Assembly: GCA_035578155.1 (NCBI GenBank)
Contig: JAPWDM010000005.1
Location: forward strand, 39,828,108 to 39,892,107
Direction of reading: 5' to 3'
From: Brachynemurus nebulosus
Taxonomy: Eukaryota > Arthropoda > Insecta > Neuroptera > Myrmeleontidae
DNA: 64,000 nucleotides
The notes below the pieces were generated by a model. The model was not told where the DNA came from. It saw nothing but the letters and a program-made list of their open reading frames with translations, and did no database searches. A program made the position numbers and the translations under genes. Below are positions 51,901 through 62,583 of this stretch, in pieces; position 1 is the stretch's first letter, and each line of letters begins with the position of its first letter.

Positions 51901-52314
51901 ATATTTTACGATTGTCAGTATAAAGAGCAACATTAAAGTCCTACTTCAGACACAAAAGTTTTGACATTTCGATGATTTCCTTTTATAAGAAAAAATGTTT
52001 TTTTATAGTTCAACATAAATGCCTTTTCATAGTCCAGCTTAGAATTTTGCTTCCTTTGAAGACTTGCTTTAGAAAAATGTGGGACTTTTAAGTAAGTACA
52101 TTCCCGTACAGATTAAGATCTTCAGCCCTTTTGACAATTATATTAGTGGGATCTTGATTTTTAAAATTCTCAGTCAAGATCAAAAATATTAAAGAGTATT
52201 TCATTATAAAGATCACTATTTGGGTGACATTTACTTTCCAACTCTCATTGCCGGGGAGAACGCTGAAATTTTTAAGGAATCTGTTCATCGGCCAAATATT
52301 CTTAAAGTACTAAA
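42969..52314. other. Long stretch without supportable genes
   Basis: Several ORFs of 60-107 codons occur (for example 43503-43727, 48765-49052, 50497-50703), but none shows a domain, conserved motif or splice-flanked exon that I recognise. A TIR-like sequence at about 48899 (GGGTAATTCCGGGGGAGATG) resembles the ends of the 22169/36591 family but has no partner. Otherwise it is AT-rich unique DNA. Confidence 0.4.
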
Positions 52315-52504
52315 AATTTTTAGTTATGTTTTTCACCTGATGATGGTGTAAAAGCCGAAAATCGACTCGTGTTTTTCTACGATTTTGTTGTGAAAAGTAA
52401 CAAAGCAACAATTTTTAGTTATGTTTTTCACCTGATGATGGTATAAAAGCCGAAAGTTGACTCGTGTTTTTCTACGATTTTGTTGTGAAAAGTAACAAAG
52501 CAAC
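52315..52504 (+). repeat. 95-bp tandem duplication
   Basis: Two head-to-tail copies of 95 bp (52315-52409 and 52410-52504) differ at only a few sites. Each contains CACCTGATGATGG, AAAGCCGAAA and TTTTGTTGTGAAAAGTAACA. Confidence 0.95.
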
Positions 52505-54480
52505 GATCCCATGTTTTAATATGGATTTTCACAAAGTAAACCTATCTAATATTAATTATTTAAAAGTGAAAACTTTAAAATTTGTAGGCAATAGAAATAG
52601 TGTATAAAAATGTCCTTACACAAATTTTGTCCAATTCATAGTACTCTTAACATATTCGAGTGTCTCCTACTTTGCAGTAATTTTTAGCATTTCAATACTG
52701 TTTTCTTATATATGCCTACGTCCAATGATACCTAAATAGCGTCCAACATCCTAGCTGTAATATTATTCGAAATGTTTATCACTGCTTCTAGGAACTCTAA
52801 GTATATTAATCTAAAATTGTTATTTGAAATATTTCTTGCTTCAATCTTCATGCAAATCGATCACAAGCGAAACGAGTAAAAACAAACGAATCAATGAAAC
52901 ATGATCGGATAATTTGGCCGGTTCAGTTGCAGGCAGGGCCCATTGATTATTCTGTCAGAAATACGGAGATGTTTATAACAAACAAATATACAAATTGTAC
53001 ATGTAACGTAAAATTGACATACAACAAATAAAATGCCGTATCTTTTCTAGTAACAGACAGACTGGGACATATTTTAAACGTGATAAATGAACATGTAAAT
53101 TTTATAGGTACATAGATTTATATATAATACATAACTATATTACATCGGTTAATATAATGTCGATTCCACTTTATGGGACAGCATAACATTTTAAAAGTAA
53201 ATTAGTTCTTTTACACGTAAAAATTCTTCATATAAAAAATTATAGTGCCACGGAAAAATAAAATAAAATTAAAGAAATGAAAGAAAATTATGCTATGTGG
53301 TAGAAAAATACATTAATTATGTTGTAATTGCGACAAATTGGTAAATTGATTAATTAATCGAACGTGACATTGGAAATAAAAAAAATTTATAAAATTTAAT
53401 TTATTTGAGGTAGGGCTCTTCTACTGTAACGTGAGTCGGCCCTTGCACTAAAGTTAATGACCTATCATGTTAAATAAATCCAATATAGAACAGCACCCGG
53501 GCCCTAAGGTGCACAATAACTAGCGGAATAAGTATTATTTCAACTATCTAAAATTATTTAGTTTTAACTTTAAAGCTGATAAATTTTTAATGTAGCTATG
53601 TCTGTATGAATGGGTATTTTATAGATAAGTATTTAAAAATATAACATAACATTTATTTAGTTTTAAGTTATTTTGAATGTTAACAAAATTTCGTCCACAG
53701 CTGTAGGCAGTTATTAAAAGTGTATAACAATATATTAATTTAAAAATGTGTGTAATATTATCAGTTATTTAAATATTTAAAGAAAATTTTATGACACAAT
53801 ATTTTCGACATGACTTCTTGACAATGAAATAGCATAAAAATAAAATGGCATCTTTATGTAACATTTATATCTAACACATATTGACTAAATATTTTAATAT
53901 CTCTTGTTTTAAGTATAAAGACATAGATTTTACAATGCAATAAAGAAACTATTAGAATAAAACAAATTAAATTAAGTATCTTGCCTTTTGTGATAATAGT
54001 GGTTATAAGCACGATATTAATCACGCAAGATAAAATGTGGACACAAGGGGGTATTATGTACCCGATGTGTTTAAATAAAATAACATTTATAAGAATTTTA
54101 ATTATGAAATAAAAATATAAATTACGTTTTTACCTCAGTTTAAATTGTTCTGTACCAAATGTCGTTTGTATGCCATTGTCATGTTCCAATTCATTATGTT
54201 TAAAATAAAAAATAAATATATTATTTAAGCTTGGCCATTTTAAATTTTTAATGTGTTCCCATTGTACATCTTCGCGTAAAAACAGTAACACGGCCAAAAA
54301 GGCGAACCTCGTGTTACCGCTGTTTATGTACTAATGAATGTGCATAGTCGCTACTGAAGGGAGAACTGTAGGGCCACTGGCATTATGGTTGCTTTCGTGA
54401 CAATAGTAACAGCTTGCTAGAGTATTTCTGACATTCCTGACGAACATTTGAACTATCTCTATTTTAATTTTGCTTTGCAG
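52505..54480 (+). other. Probable neuroligin intron sequence
   Basis: No exon recognised. A polypyrimidine-rich acceptor (TTTGCTTTGCAG, ending 54480) closes this intron. Its 5' end was not located. Confidence 0.5.
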
Positions 54481-54693
54481 GTTTCTTAAAAACAACAAGC
54501 GGCCTAGGAATTCCTCGCAACGGTACAATGTCCTCAGGAGGAAATCTAGCTCTTTACGATATCGCAGCTGCACTACGGTGGGTTCGTGACAACATTGCCG
54601 CTTTCGGTGGTGATCCAACTCGAGTCACACTAATTGGTCACGACACAGGCGCAGCACTAGTTAATTTACTATTAATATCTACAATTGCAAAAG
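54481..54693 (+). CDS. Nlg: Neuroligin exon, nucleophile-elbow region
   Basis: 213-bp exon between acceptor TTTGCAG (ending 54480) and donor GTAAAA (54694). It encodes FLKTTSGLGIPRNG, NLALYDIAAALRWVRDNIA and GGDPTRVTLIGHDTGAALVN. In active esterases this region carries GESAG; here it is GHDTG, so the catalytic serine is absent. The exon enters with two bases of a glycine codon and leaves with one, so it is symmetric at 71 codons. An ATG-started frame at 54685 that reads through the following intron is not a real start. Confidence 0.93.
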
Positions 54694-57600
54694 GTAAAAA
54701 TATGTAGCCAAAGGAATTTGGAGGATATTAAGTATTTGAATGTGCTTTCAGGTTTGTTCACAAGAGTTGTTCTCTTGAGTGGTTCTGCACTAAGTCCATG
54801 GGCAACGATTCACAATCCCGAAGCTGTGCGACAGTCTGTGGCACACCAGTATGGATGTGTCACGACTGTGACGAGAAATATTTCAACAACCACAATCCCT
54901 TCTCAACTCGCTCCAACGCTGGAAGCTCAACAGCCATCATCATCATCATCATCGTCATCATCATCATCATCAGAAACCTCTTCCTCATCCCCTTCTGCAT
55001 CATCGCCCCCCTCGTCAGCGTCGTCATTCGCGAGTGAAGTGAAAGTGTTGGACGATATTGGGCCATGTTTACGTAAAATACCATTAGCAGCCTTATTGGA
55101 TGTGCAGTTAGAAACGGCACGTTTTATGCCACGTATTGCGCCCTATTTGCCAGTGGATGCGGTGACGTTAGATGCCGCATATGCTATGGAACATTCTAGT
55201 GAAACTTTTATCACGTGTGAATTAATGTTAGGTGTGACTACAACTGAAAGTTATAGTGATTTTAACGCGGCCGATATACAATATGGTTTTGAAGAAGACC
55301 AACGAAATCGGATCCTTAGAACTTACATTCGAAACGCGTATGTGTATCATTTGAACGAAATCTTTTCAGCTGTCCGAAATGAATATACGGATTGGGATAA
55401 ACCAATACAACATCCAATAAATATTAGGGATTCCACAATGGAGGCGTTAAGTGATGGACATACAGTGTCACCGTTGATCCGAGTGGCGTACTTGCATGCG
55501 AGACGTGGTGCCAAAACCTATTTTTTTCATTTTGGATATCAAACGAAAGACAGCGATTATCCACAGGTAAGAGAAATTTGTATAAATTATTTGACTTTAA
55601 ATATATTGAAAGGGTCGACAAAACCTAATCCTCTGAACAAAATGAAAATTATTAAATTGACGCTGATTATTTTAATTAAAACAGGATTAATCCTTTGTCC
55701 ATGGATACTGGTTATATTTATTTTATGGTATTTCATAACTTCATGTTACATTATGAGTGGATGTTGGAGTACATATATACCTACAGTGAAAGTAAATAGG
55801 TAAACGGTCATAGAAATTGTAGAATTAGTAGAAATAACTAAAGGTTAACAAGAGTATAATCGTATTATTACATAATTGTATTTTATTCTGTCTTCATATA
55901 TTATTTAATTTTGAAATTTATTAAATGATACACGTAAAATGTATGTATCTAAAAATAGTACAGTCTGCCTAAAAGGAATCTGTTCGACATAATTATCTAG
56001 AAAAGATATTCAAGTATAACTGATACGATATTGATAATAAAGACTGATTTAAATTATTATTTGGAAGATGTTTTCTGTGTGACTTACATACTTTCCTCAC
56101 ATTTTTTTTTTACTAGTCTTTTATTAACGGGCTTTTTAAACACACGTGCATCTGCTAAGATTAACTAAAACTAACATAATGTAGTAAGAAATTATCTTAA
56201 AAGAAAATTTGAGTTTCAGTTGAAAGTTCGACTAAAAAGAAAAACTAAAGTAGAAAGAAGATAATGCATATAATTGAATGTACCTCTTCCAAGTTACGAT
56301 GCTTCTAACCCTACCCCCACTTTTAGGTGGATTAGCCGCACAAAAATGATAAATCTTTACTGAACTATTGTATTTTTTTCCTTGTACGTTGTCAAGGATA
56401 TCAAACTGTATATTTTAGGTATTAATCGGAATAATAAAGGTAACCACTTCAGTTAACAATTTAAAAAAAAAAAATGAAACCAAAACCTTCCATTAATCAG
56501 TTGATTTTACATATAGATATATACGTATAGGAATATTGATTTTTGGTTACGATCATCGCATCGTTCGGTTCAAAGCCTTGCTTTCTAGTCGAAGTCCTCG
56601 AGTATGATTAGTTTATTCTGTTGGATCAGTCTCTAATCTAATTCATACTGTTTTCAGAAAAAAAATGCTATATTATATGCAAAACGAAAAACTAGGATAG
56701 GAAATATATTTAATGATGTATATCTGAATTCCGTTGAAAGAGTAATAGAAAGAGAAAAAATTCAGAGCTGTGAGACTGTGCTATTTGTCACCTTCCTCAC
56801 TCAATATGTAAGGAAGAATTTATAATACTGGATTAATTATAATAACTAACATGTAAATTCAACTAAATAATGAGTGTTACAATTGAACCTAAGCCCTGCA
56901 ATAATTGATCCTCTTTTGGTGACGATTGTAACATTACACTTTGGTCCACATAAATGCAGTTATTTTAATCATAAGTCAACATAGAGTATTTTTGTGCAGC
57001 TCATGCAAAACCTGAAAAACGGCCGTATCTTGTACCAAAAATTTAATTCTCTGTGACTAATAAATACAAAATTACTAGCCTGTATATTTTTTTTTTGTTA
57101 CTATTGACACACCTCTCTCCAATATTTATCAAGCGTCATCTTTTGAAATTCGTATGACTAAAGACAGCCATAAATCCTGAATTCTGCTTCATAAAATTAT
57201 GTTAAATTTCTAGACAATATTAAAAATAAATTCACTTCCTAGTTCTCCTTAAAGCTTACCCAGTTTAAAAATGCAAAAAGAAATTTTAATAAATTTTCAA
57301 AAAATATTGATCGATTTTCAACTTCCTTAAAAAAAAGCCTCTTGAAAACTCTAATGTTTTTATCAACGTTTTAATTAAATTCGAATGATTCAATCACGTA
57401 ACCGGATTTTGATCCTGGAAAATTTTAAATTATCACTTTTTTTCAGTTTCCCTCTGAAACATTATTTGTCCATCTAGTAACTTTTTCTAAGTCCATCTTT
57501 CTCCTATACGTGTGTTTAAATTACAAAAATATCACACAAAATATTATTTTAAAACGTTCGACATTTGACTGGATAAACTCTTGACTGACAATTCGGACTA

Positions 57601-58249
57601 ACTGACTGATTCGTTAATGGAATCAGAGACAGAATACACTGACATATTATATAATAGTATTATATTGTTCGTATATGGTTGTGGTAATGGTAACTTATGT
57701 ACAACCATTAGTAAGTTATCGCAAAAATGAACTGCGGGTAGCACTTATGGTTACTTTCAAGTGGCATTTACTCAAACCACACTCGCCTTAGTTAGTTCGC
57801 CCAATGGGCGCACAAAATAGAATAGAAGAAAATTTCATTCATCAGAATTATGATGAACTCAGGGTTAAATTTAACAACCTCCTGAATTGTTCATACGATT
57901 CATATATCTCATATATTTAGTGACATATTAATTTACAATAAATCGATTTTTCTCATTCTCGATTGTATTTTCTTCTAGCGTCTTGGTAGTATACGTGGTG
58001 AAGATTTGGTGTATATATTTGGAATGCCGCTGGTGGGTGGTTTACCATATTTTCCGCAAAATTTTACACGGCAAGATTTGGGCGTGGCAGAAGGTGTTTT
58101 AAACTTTTTTACAAATTTCGCGAAAACTGGTGATCCAAATGAACCACGCGAACACAAGAGTGATTATGGAACGGTGAAAGAGAAGACACGATATCGTGAT
58201 CTTGTCTGGGAGACGTATGAAATTGGAAGTCAGCAGTATTTAAGTATAA
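54481..58249 (+). CDS. Nlg: Neuroligin-like gene, partial (three consecutive exons)
   Basis: Neuroligins are single-pass postsynaptic adhesion proteins whose extracellular cholinesterase-like domain binds neurexin. Exons 54481-54693, 54752-55566 and 57979-58249 join in frame through GT-AG introns (codon split G|GT at the first junction, phase 0 at the second). They give about 433 residues of the cholinesterase-like domain. Diagnostic stretches are AFGGDPTRVTLIGHDTGAA, VVLLSGSALSPWA, and GMPLVGGLPYFPQNFTRQDL. The esterase nucleophile elbow GxSxG is replaced by GHDTG, so the protein is predicted to be catalytically inactive, as in neuroligins. Upstream exons (signal peptide, N-terminal half) and downstream exons (end of the domain, transmembrane segment, PDZ-binding tail) are not found. 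A downstream intron probably contains the antisense LTR element at 59910 onward. The paralogue is not determined. Confidence 0.93.
54694..54751 (+). other. 58-bp intron of the neuroligin-like gene
   Basis: GTAAAAAT...TTTCAG, 58 bp. It contains a TAG in the upstream reading frame, so it must be removed. It separates AKG and LFTRVVLLSG, which are contiguous in the family. Confidence 0.85.
54752..55566 (+). CDS. Nlg: Neuroligin exon, central cholinesterase-like domain with Ser-rich insertion
   Basis: 815-bp exon from acceptor GCTTTCAG to donor GTAAGA (55567). It opens with LFTRVVLLSGSALSPWATI, the neuroligin hallmark after the nucleophile elbow. It continues through a Cys-containing loop (YGCVTT ... 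GPCLRKIP) into the helical region with DFNAADIQYGFEEDQRN and VSPLIRVAYLHARRGAKTYF. A run of about 12 serines encoded by TCA/TCG repeats (about 54937-54972), followed by a Ser/Pro/Ala-rich stretch, lies in the loop between the two cysteines. Family members usually have a short loop there. The frame stays open through the insertion, so it is probably translated. The exon ends phase 0 after YPQ. Confidence 0.94.
54937..54972 (+). repeat. (TCA)n coding microsatellite
   Basis: TCA/TCG triplet run in frame, encoding poly-Ser within the neuroligin exon. Confidence 0.9.
55567..57978 (+). other. 2.4-kb intron of the neuroligin-like gene
   Basis: Starts GTAAGAG and ends TTCTTCTAG. No element, RNA gene or other exon recognised inside. 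The open frame that runs about 235 bp into the intron is read-through. Confidence 0.85.
57979..58249 (+). CDS. Nlg: Neuroligin exon, late cholinesterase-like domain
   Basis: 271-bp exon from acceptor TTCTAG to donor GTAAGT (58250). It encodes RLGSIRGEDLVYIFGMPLVG, GLPYFPQNFTRQDLGVAEGV and LNFFTNFAKTGDPNEP, typical of neuroligin near the end of the cholinesterase-like domain. It finishes with YEIGSQQYLSI at phase 1. In the family the next exon encodes the last strand and the helix before the stalk; I find nothing matching it up to 64000. Confidence 0.94.
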
Positions 58250-59129
58250 GTAAGTTATTTTATAATCAAACTGTTTATCTTTCTGTTTGTTCGAGAATGA
58301 TTTTTAAAAGATAAAGTGAAATTCTTTAAAAGAAAGTTCAATTTGATTTTATTACGAAAAATACTTTCTGCTGCGTGCTTGCTTATTCGTCTGCCGTTTT
58401 TTAGCAATTACAAAAGTTTCGGCGTCAGAATGAGTGGAAACACCGAACACATCGTATTTATTAATTCAGTTAAATATTTTCTCATATTTTTTCGCTACTT
58501 TTACTATTGTTTTTAATATTTTTCCCTCAATTTTTCTGAGCCAGTTGCATTTTCGAATAAAATGAGTTTTAAATTAAGTTTATCTAAGTTTAATTTATAA
58601 AAGATGTTTTTATTTTAATAATCCACAATTTTGAAGTTTTTTGAATTTATTTATTTAGATATTATTATTTCAAAATAATTCTTTTCGTTTTTTCCAAACA
58701 GTTTTATTAAAAGATAATGCAGGTTTTAAATTTATTTATTGTTTTGAGTACTTTTAGTAAATGTTTATTTATTTATTTTTTTTTTAAATATTTGTAGCAG
58801 GATACACAGCTAGTTATAAGCACCAAATACTAGTTTTACATTAATTTATTTCAGTTTTTGTCCATGCAATCGGTACAAGGTACTATAAATTTACTGCTAC
58901 AGCAATTGCTCATCCCGTTAGTTTACACTAGTTTTACTGTACTATACACTATAAATGTACTTGTATATATGAAATTCAGGATGGTACGTACGTATATAAC
59001 GACATTTACGAATTAAAATGTCAAATATTCACAAGAATTTATTATGCCATTATAAATTTTTTGTGTTGTAGCTGTTGTTTAGTAACGTAGTAATGTGAAC
59101 TGTGTCGTTTACTGTACGTAAATGCAATA
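58250..59129 (+). other. Intronic AT-rich sequence
   Basis: Presumed neuroligin intron downstream of 58249. No exon or element recognised. Confidence 0.5.
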
Positions 59130-59137
59130 TGCACAGA

Positions 59138-59361
59138 CAAGGCCGGACCTACAATTATTATGAGGGGGCAAACTTCGTTCTTGGCGCCCTGCCCGAGAAA
59201 AATTCAAATTTCAAAATTCAAAAATCCCAGCAAAAAGCAAATGACGAGCAAAAAAAAAAACTCAATTTCAACATTTTGGCGAAGCCAAACTTTCACTTTT
59301 GCCGTCCCCTAATACTTGCAGGGGGCACGTGCCCCGGCTGCCCCCTCTAGATCCGGCCCTG
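59138..59361. mobile_element. hAT-type MITE, 224 bp, perfect 8-bp TSD
   Basis: TGCACAGA at 59130-59137 and again at 59362-59369. The ends CAAGGCCGGA and TCCGGCCCTG are inverted with one mismatch. The sequence immediately after the right duplication (GCCGGACTTACGTGAGGG) resembles a second, partial copy of a related end. No coding region. Confidence 0.92.
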
Positions 59362-59369
59362 TGCACAGA

Positions 59370-59909
<540 letters not shown>

Positions 59910-59914
<5 letters not shown>

Positions 59915-60498
59915 GATTCCTGATGAATGAACAGGTTCCAATGTAGAGCAGGCTGTCACCAGGGCAGTTGATGAGTTCAACTCCGTAAACTTGTATGCGG
60001 TCCAATGTTGATTCGGTAACTAGGCTACTATTATATGTCTCCGGATGTCCAATGGTCCTTGTTGTTACACTATTCCCGATATTAACTAGACTACTAGTAT
60101 ATTCCCGATAGTACTAGGCTACTAGTATAACTACTTGGGACTCACGACACGATGTAGCACTTCAAAAGTAACTTATACTTTAATGTAATGTTCTTACTTA
60201 ATTCTCTGAAATAAATCAGTAACGTAACGATTTAAGAAATCACGAAGTTGATTTATAACAAATGACTTTATTAATACTTTTAAAATTAACTAATTTTACA
60301 ATAATTAAAGTAACTACATAAGAGAAATTTAATCGTAAGTATCAGATAAAATAGTGAACAAGTTTATTACAATTTTCTTGCTTTTATTTGTTTTTAAAGC
60401 TGTATCAGCATTTCCGTTGTGGTGAGGCTGTTTCTATCGTGGGAATGACTAACACTAGCTGTTCTCGCTGAGAGTGGCAGTTTTAGTGGGAACCAACA
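59910..60498 (-). repeat. 3' LTR
   Basis: Read on the minus strand it begins TGTTGGTTCCC (60498 downward) and ends GAATCCAACA (at 59910). The ends form the inverted pair TGTTGG/CCAACA with canonical TG...CA. The length is 589 bp. AATAAA-type signals occur on the minus strand in its first half (for example near 60265 and 60385). The other LTR is outside the window, so the identity between LTRs could not be checked. Confidence 0.85.
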
Positions 60499-60510
60499 CA
60501 CCTCCCGGCG
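60499..60510 (-). other. Polypurine-tract-like sequence
   Basis: Minus-strand GCCGGGAGGTG lies immediately upstream of the LTR start TGTTGG, the expected place for plus-strand priming. It is short and interrupted, so the assignment rests mainly on position. Confidence 0.5.
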
Positions 60511-60537
60511 CTAGAAGATTGAAGCTGAGGGAGAGAT

Positions 60538-62583
60538 TCAATCTAAGTCGTTGTTGATCTGGGGATGAATTTTCCTAGCTGGGCGGATGCGGTCAGCTGA
60601 TGATATTGATCGTCTGGGGCTGATTCTGGTTGGTCCGGAGTATGGTGGCGGATTTGGAAGTGGTGGAGCTGATATAGTACCATCTTCGGGAGAATAGCGT
60701 ACGTCGTAGGTCTGGACTTTTGTTTGATCTTCTTTATTGTTGTAACATTGATTGAATATCTTGATACAAGGTGAATGTTGTCCAGGGCGCGGTGCTTTTG
60801 TACAGCATAAGAATTTTGTTAGAAGATTGACTAGGCCACACCATTTTAGTAGATTGTAGATGACGGCAAGTGCTACGACTCCTATAGTTATTGAGATAGC
60901 GGTTGTGAACCAGGATGAGTGCTTTATAATAAATGGTTTGGATAATTGTTCTTGCAATATGTCGTCAAATTGTTGTAGTTTGTGTTGGGCGAATTTCAAT
61001 TCATTTAAGTCTAGATGAGTGAACTTGATTGGCTGGAGTTCCAGAGCTTGCAGTGTTACGTTAATTTGGGGTTTGATGCAGCAGTCGTCTTGGGTGATGT
61101 CGGTTATTGGAATTTTTATTGTTGTTGTTTTGTTGTACAAGTTCGTTTCTGCTTCCAGGGTGTTTAGATTAGTGTAAGCTTTGCAATTGGAATCCAGTGT
61201 TAAGATCCCTATTTTGTCGATAACTTCTTCGTGATCCGGTGCGTCGTAGCAAAGGATGTTTAGTGCTGTAGGTTTTGATGTGACGAAGAGCCATTGGGAT
61301 GGATTGATGTTCTGCCAGATTTCAACTTCTGCATGCATTGTCTTTACTTGGCATGACGTAGGAATCTTGCTTGTAATTTTGGAGAATAGCTGAAGTTCAC
61401 ACTGTTGCTGCCCGGTTTTGCGGAAAGTTGAGACGGCCTTGCATAACCATTTTTGATTGACGACTTCTTTGCATTTATCCAGAGTCTTCAACATTGTATA
61501 TTGTGTTCTTGGCTTGGACAACAAGATATAGGGATTTTCTGATAGGATATATGAGAATATGTAAGAATTGTTTGGGTGTGGGGTTGGTAATGGATAGATT
61601 TGATAAAGATCGTAGTCAGTTAATGAAGAAATAGGAATTTGTAATTTTACAACAAGAATTTTGTTTTTGAGGAAAGCTTTAACGTCCATAAGTTTGTAAT
61701 AATGTTCAATGGTGTCAACTGATAATGGAATTGGTAAGGAAAAATTATAAGACATCAGTTTCAGTTCGTTAAATAGCGTTTGTGGGTCCACGATATTATA
61801 GTCGATTATCCCGTGTCGTATTAAAGTTAGATCTAGTAAATATTTCTCGATTTGGAGTAGGAGTTCGTTAGCAATGTTTGATAATAGTGTGATATGTTCA
61901 ACAATCTGAATTTCACTTTGTTCTTTTTGGAGTAAGTTTGTCGTAGTTTTAGAGAAATTATTGAATAATTTTAAGTTAGTATTTAATATGTTTTCGTTAT
62001 TCTTTAGATTAGTTAGTGAGCTATTAAAGTTTTCGATTGTTGAAGAAATCACACGGATTTGTTGTTGCATAAGTAGTTCGGTTTGTTTTTTGTCGTTTAT
62101 TAGTGAATTTATTGAGTCGGTGTAAAAGGTTGCGTCGTCGGCGTCTGGTGTGCCAAATAACCATTTAAGTCCGTAAGAGATTCCATTAATTAGTCCTCGT
62201 TTTTGTCGAGTGTGTCTTTCGAGGGTATTTAGTTTGAGTTTGATTTTGTCTAAAATATTTTTTATAGTTTTTACTTGGTTGTTGCAATAAAATACGCTAT
62301 AGTTTTCTTCATCTACTAGATGGCAAAGTGTTAGTGCTTTCAAGTAATGGTAATTAACTAATTCTAGTTGATTATCTAATAATGTTAAATTATAATAAAG
62401 GAGAAGAGAATATTTTTGATTTGATACTTTTGTTGACCCTAAGTGCTTATAAAATAGACCAGCTGATGAATTTATTTTCTCGATCTTATATGGCGCGGTT
62501 ACTAGGGCCAGGACCAGGATCATGAGGGTTAGCGGGATGATTAGTTTGTTCGTCATTGCTGTCGTTCCCGTGATCTGAAACAA
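60538..62583 (-). CDS. env: Envelope fusion protein of errantivirus-like element
   Basis: This intact 681-residue ORF encodes a predicted membrane fusion glycoprotein of the insect errantivirus Env / baculovirus F-protein type. It has a hydrophobic signal segment (about residues 12-30; Met10 is an alternative start) and several N-x-S/T sites. A furin-type site RQKR lies at residues 126-129, followed directly by a fusion-peptide-like GLINGISYGLKWLFG. A long helical region precedes a C-terminal transmembrane segment (about 557-579). A cytoplasmic tail of about 100 residues includes PPPY (645-648). The N-terminal subunit is short, as in this family. The start overlaps the end of pol by 98 nt in another frame; in known errantiviruses env is made from a spliced RNA, and that splice was not identified here. 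No break is seen. Confidence 0.92.
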   Translation of the reverse strand: MFQITGTTAMTNKLIIPLTLMILVLALVTAPYKIEKINSSAGLFYKHLGSTKVSNQKYSLLLYYNLTLLDNQLELVNYHYLKALTLCHLVDEENYSVFYCNNQVKTIKNILDKIKLKLNTLERHTRQKRGLINGISYGLKWLFGTPDADDATFYTDSINSLINDKKQTELLMQQQIRVISSTIENFNSSLTNLKNNENILNTNLKLFNNFSKTTTNLLQKEQSEIQIVEHITLLSNIANELLLQIEKYLLDLTLIRHGIIDYNIVDPQTLFNELKLMSYNFSLPIPLSVDTIEHYYKLMDVKAFLKNKILVVKLQIPISSLTDYDLYQIYPLPTPHPNNSYIFSYILSENPYILLSKPRTQYTMLKTLDKCKEVVNQKWLCKAVSTFRKTGQQQCELQLFSKITSKIPTSCQVKTMHAEVEIWQNINPSQWLFVTSKPTALNILCYDAPDHEEVIDKIGILTLDSNCKAYTNLNTLEAETNLYNKTTTIKIPITDITQDDCCIKPQINVTLQALELQPIKFTHLDLNELKFAQHKLQQFDDILQEQLSKPFIIKHSSWFTTAISITIGVVALAVIYNLLKWCGLVNLLTKFLCCTKAPRPGQHSPCIKIFNQCYNNKEDQTKVQTYDVRYSPEDGTISAPPLPNPPPYSGPTRISPRRSISSADRIRPARKIHPQINNDLD

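Noticed and set aside
54331..55120. ORFs antisense to or out of frame with the neuroligin exons (for example 54331-54618 minus, 54860-55120 minus)
   Set aside because: Shadows of the real coding strand. The poly-Ile and poly-Met runs are other-frame readings of the TCA repeat.
54685..55803. A single 372-codon ORF starting at 54685
   Set aside because: It begins at an ATG next to the short intron and runs past the 55567 donor into intron sequence. The exon model is better supported by family similarity and splice sites.
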